Source of the DNA: Anaerobutyricum stercoris
Lineage (GTDB): Bacteria > Bacillota > Clostridia > Lachnospirales > Lachnospiraceae
Assembly: GCA_019116455.1 (NCBI GenBank)
Contig: DXBR01000120.1
Coordinates: forward strand, 1 to 6,760
DNA length: 6,760 nt
Direction: 5' to 3'
The translations under genes were made by a program, and so were the position numbers. Position 1 is the first letter of the stretch. Every line of letters begins with the position of its first letter. Of this stretch, positions 6,111 through 6,760 are shown one piece after another. Below the pieces are notes generated by a model. That model did no database searches. It had not been told where the DNA came from and saw nothing but the letters and a program-made list of their open reading frames with translations.

Positions 6111-6116
6111 TTCCTC
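6111..6116 (-). promoter_or_regulatory. Ribosome binding site fixing the tetR start
   Basis: GAGGAA on the minus strand lies 6 nt before ATG at 6104 and supports the 212-residue product over a start at 6128. Confidence 0.65.
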
Positions 6117-6139
6117 TTTTCCGGTCATTACTGATATTT

Positions 6140-6168
6140 ATTATAGGGACTTCCCTTCCTCCTGTCAA
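6140..6168 (-). promoter_or_regulatory. Perfect-consensus promoter of tetR
   Basis: TTGACA (6163-6168) and TATAAT (6140-6145) are both perfect and separated by exactly 17 bp on the minus strand. Transcription should start near 6133. The -35 box begins directly where the TnpB element's right end appears to stop (6169). A dyad, AGGGA-CT-TCCCT (6145-6156), lies in the spacer touching the -10 box and could bind a repressor, perhaps TetR itself. Confidence 0.8.
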
Positions 6169-6272
6169 GTGAACTGCCCATTGTCTAAAACCACTGGGCT
6201 TCCTGCTTCATCGACCTCGTAACCTACTATCTCCACAGGCGTTAATTCGGGCAGTCCCTGCCCTATATATGT
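6169..6272 (-). ncRNA. IS200/IS605-type right end, candidate omega-RNA (reRNA) 3' scaffold
   Basis: The 104 bases after the tnpB stop look like the structured right end from which TnpB omega-RNA is made. In minus-strand order they hold a hairpin GGGCAG-GGA-CTGCCC (6249-6263), a middle section containing ACGCCTGTGGAGA and GAAGCAGGAAGCCC, and a terminal imperfect hairpin whose outer arms are GCCCA (6195-6199) and TGGGC (6176-6180). The last bases are AGTTCAC. These phrases match my memory of clostridial omega-RNA ends, but no alignment was possible. The RNA probably begins inside the tnpB coding region, so the 5' limit given here is only the noncoding part. The guide would be the 16-20 nt beyond 6169. 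Confidence 0.6.
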
Positions 6273-6760
6273 TTACGCTATCTGCCTTAATCCTTCTGCT
6301 AATATATTTTTAGCGGCATTTATATCTCTGTCATGTATCGCTCCACATTGCGGACATATCCATGTTCTTACTGACAAATCTTTTATATCCGGATTCTGAT
6401 ACCCGCAAACGAAACATAATTGACTGCTGGCATAAAATGTATCTATTTTGATATATTCCCTGCCATTCCATTTTGCCTTATACTCTAACTGTCTCGTCAG
6501 CTCGTACCACGATACATCACTTATGCCTTTTGCCAGATGATGATCTTTTACCATATTTTTTATCTGCAAATTCTCAGAGACTATCACTTGGTTTTCGCTG
6601 ATAATCTCATGGGAAATCTTATGCAGATAATCTTTTCTGGTATTTCTTATCTTCTCATGGCATAATGCTATCTTTTTCTTTGTTTTATAATAGTTTTTAC
6701 TTCCCTTTTCTTTATGGGACAGCTGCCTTTGCAGCTTTGCCAGCTGTCTTTCGTATTTCC
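6273..6760 (-). CDS. tnpB: TnpB RNA-guided nuclease, C-terminal 161 residues (5' part outside window)
   Basis: The minus-strand frame is open from the TAA at 6273-6275 to the right edge; the 161 visible residues begin KYERQLAKLQRQLSHKEKG, so the gene is cut by the window, not by mutation. TnpB is a RuvC-type nuclease guided by omega-RNA and the ancestor of Cas12. It cuts the empty donor site after transposon excision. Visible marks are the OrfB central helices (HEKIRNTRKDYLHKISHEII), RuvC-II VIVSENLQIKNM with its Glu, the zinc ribbon CFVC ... CPQC, and RuvC-III HDRDINAAKN with its Asp. The RuvC-I Asp lies outside. All visible catalytic and zinc residues are kept, so there is no sign of a nuclease-dead derivative. 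The GTG at 6587 is an internal Val codon, not a start. Confidence 0.92.
   Translation of the reverse strand, partial: KYERQLAKLQRQLSHKEKGSKNYYKTKKKIALCHEKIRNTRKDYLHKISHEIISENQVIVSENLQIKNMVKDHHLAKGISDVSWYELTRQLEYKAKWNGREYIKIDTFYASSQLCFVCGYQNPDIKDLSVRTWICPQCGAIHDRDINAAKNILAEGLRQIA

Larger units (their letters stand above)
6169..6760 (-). mobile_element. Right part of an IS200/IS605-family element carrying tnpB
   Basis: The stretch holds the 3' portion of tnpB and the element's right end, and continues beyond the right edge of the window. No tnpA (Y1 HUH transposase) is visible; it may lie outside or be absent. These elements have no long terminal inverted repeats or target duplications, so the inner boundary at 6169 is judged from the subterminal hairpin and the AGTTCAC end, with an uncertainty of a few bases. 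Confidence 0.72.

Noticed and set aside
6105..6128. ATG at 6128 as the tetR start
   Set aside because: It lies about 5 nt from the predicted transcription start and has no ribosome site; ATG 6104 has both a leader and GAGGAA.
6273..6587. Short 104-residue zinc-ribbon protein starting at GTG 6587
   Set aside because: The same frame continues open to 6760 with typical TnpB sequence, so the GTG is an internal Val codon of a larger gene cut by the window edge.
1..6760. CRISPR array, tRNA or rRNA genes
   Set aside because: No regularly spaced repeats and no tRNA or rRNA signatures were seen on either strand.

Overview
The window looks like chromosomal DNA of a low-to-mid GC Clostridia bacterium, probably Lachnospiraceae. 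The evidence is strong GGAGG-type ribosome sites, consensus sigma-A promoters, a DUF4250 microprotein, a secreted Big_2/vWA protein, a YtrA-type GntR/ABC operon and a gut-clostridial type TetR regulator. The genus cannot be fixed from this sequence.

Layout. A compact pyruvate kinase gene (47-1081, +) lacks the usual C-terminal domain. It faces a long minus-strand gene (1264-2919) for a secreted protein with a vWA domain between two bacterial Ig-like domains. The two genes share a bidirectional hairpin terminator (1168-1211). All later genes are also on the minus strand. In transcription order from the right edge they are: the 3' part of an IS200/IS605-type tnpB with its right end (6169-6760); a TetR regulator (5466-6104) with a perfect-consensus promoter; a three-gene operon of GntR/YtrA repressor, ABC ATPase and ABC-2 permease (5203 down to 3321); a 58-residue DUF4250 protein (3078-3254); and the secreted vWA protein.

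How the genes work together. The GntR-ABC-permease genes abut or overlap by 4 bp and form one operon. It probably encodes a small-molecule or lipid/peptide exporter of the YtrABC kind, autorepressed through a dyad (ACTGTA-N13-TACAGT) over its own promoter. The TetR gene stands alone, and its natural target is not visible.

Most notable observation. The right end of the TnpB element appears to stop exactly at the -35 box of the tetR promoter. If the boundary is right, the omega-RNA guide of this TnpB would be the tetR promoter sequence itself, and tnpB/omega-RNA transcription runs into tetR with no visible terminator. Other points for a second look are the single-domain pyruvate kinase with an altered active-site motif, the unassigned C-terminal domain of the vWA protein, and a near-consensus promoter on the + strand (3005-3032) with no gene to drive.
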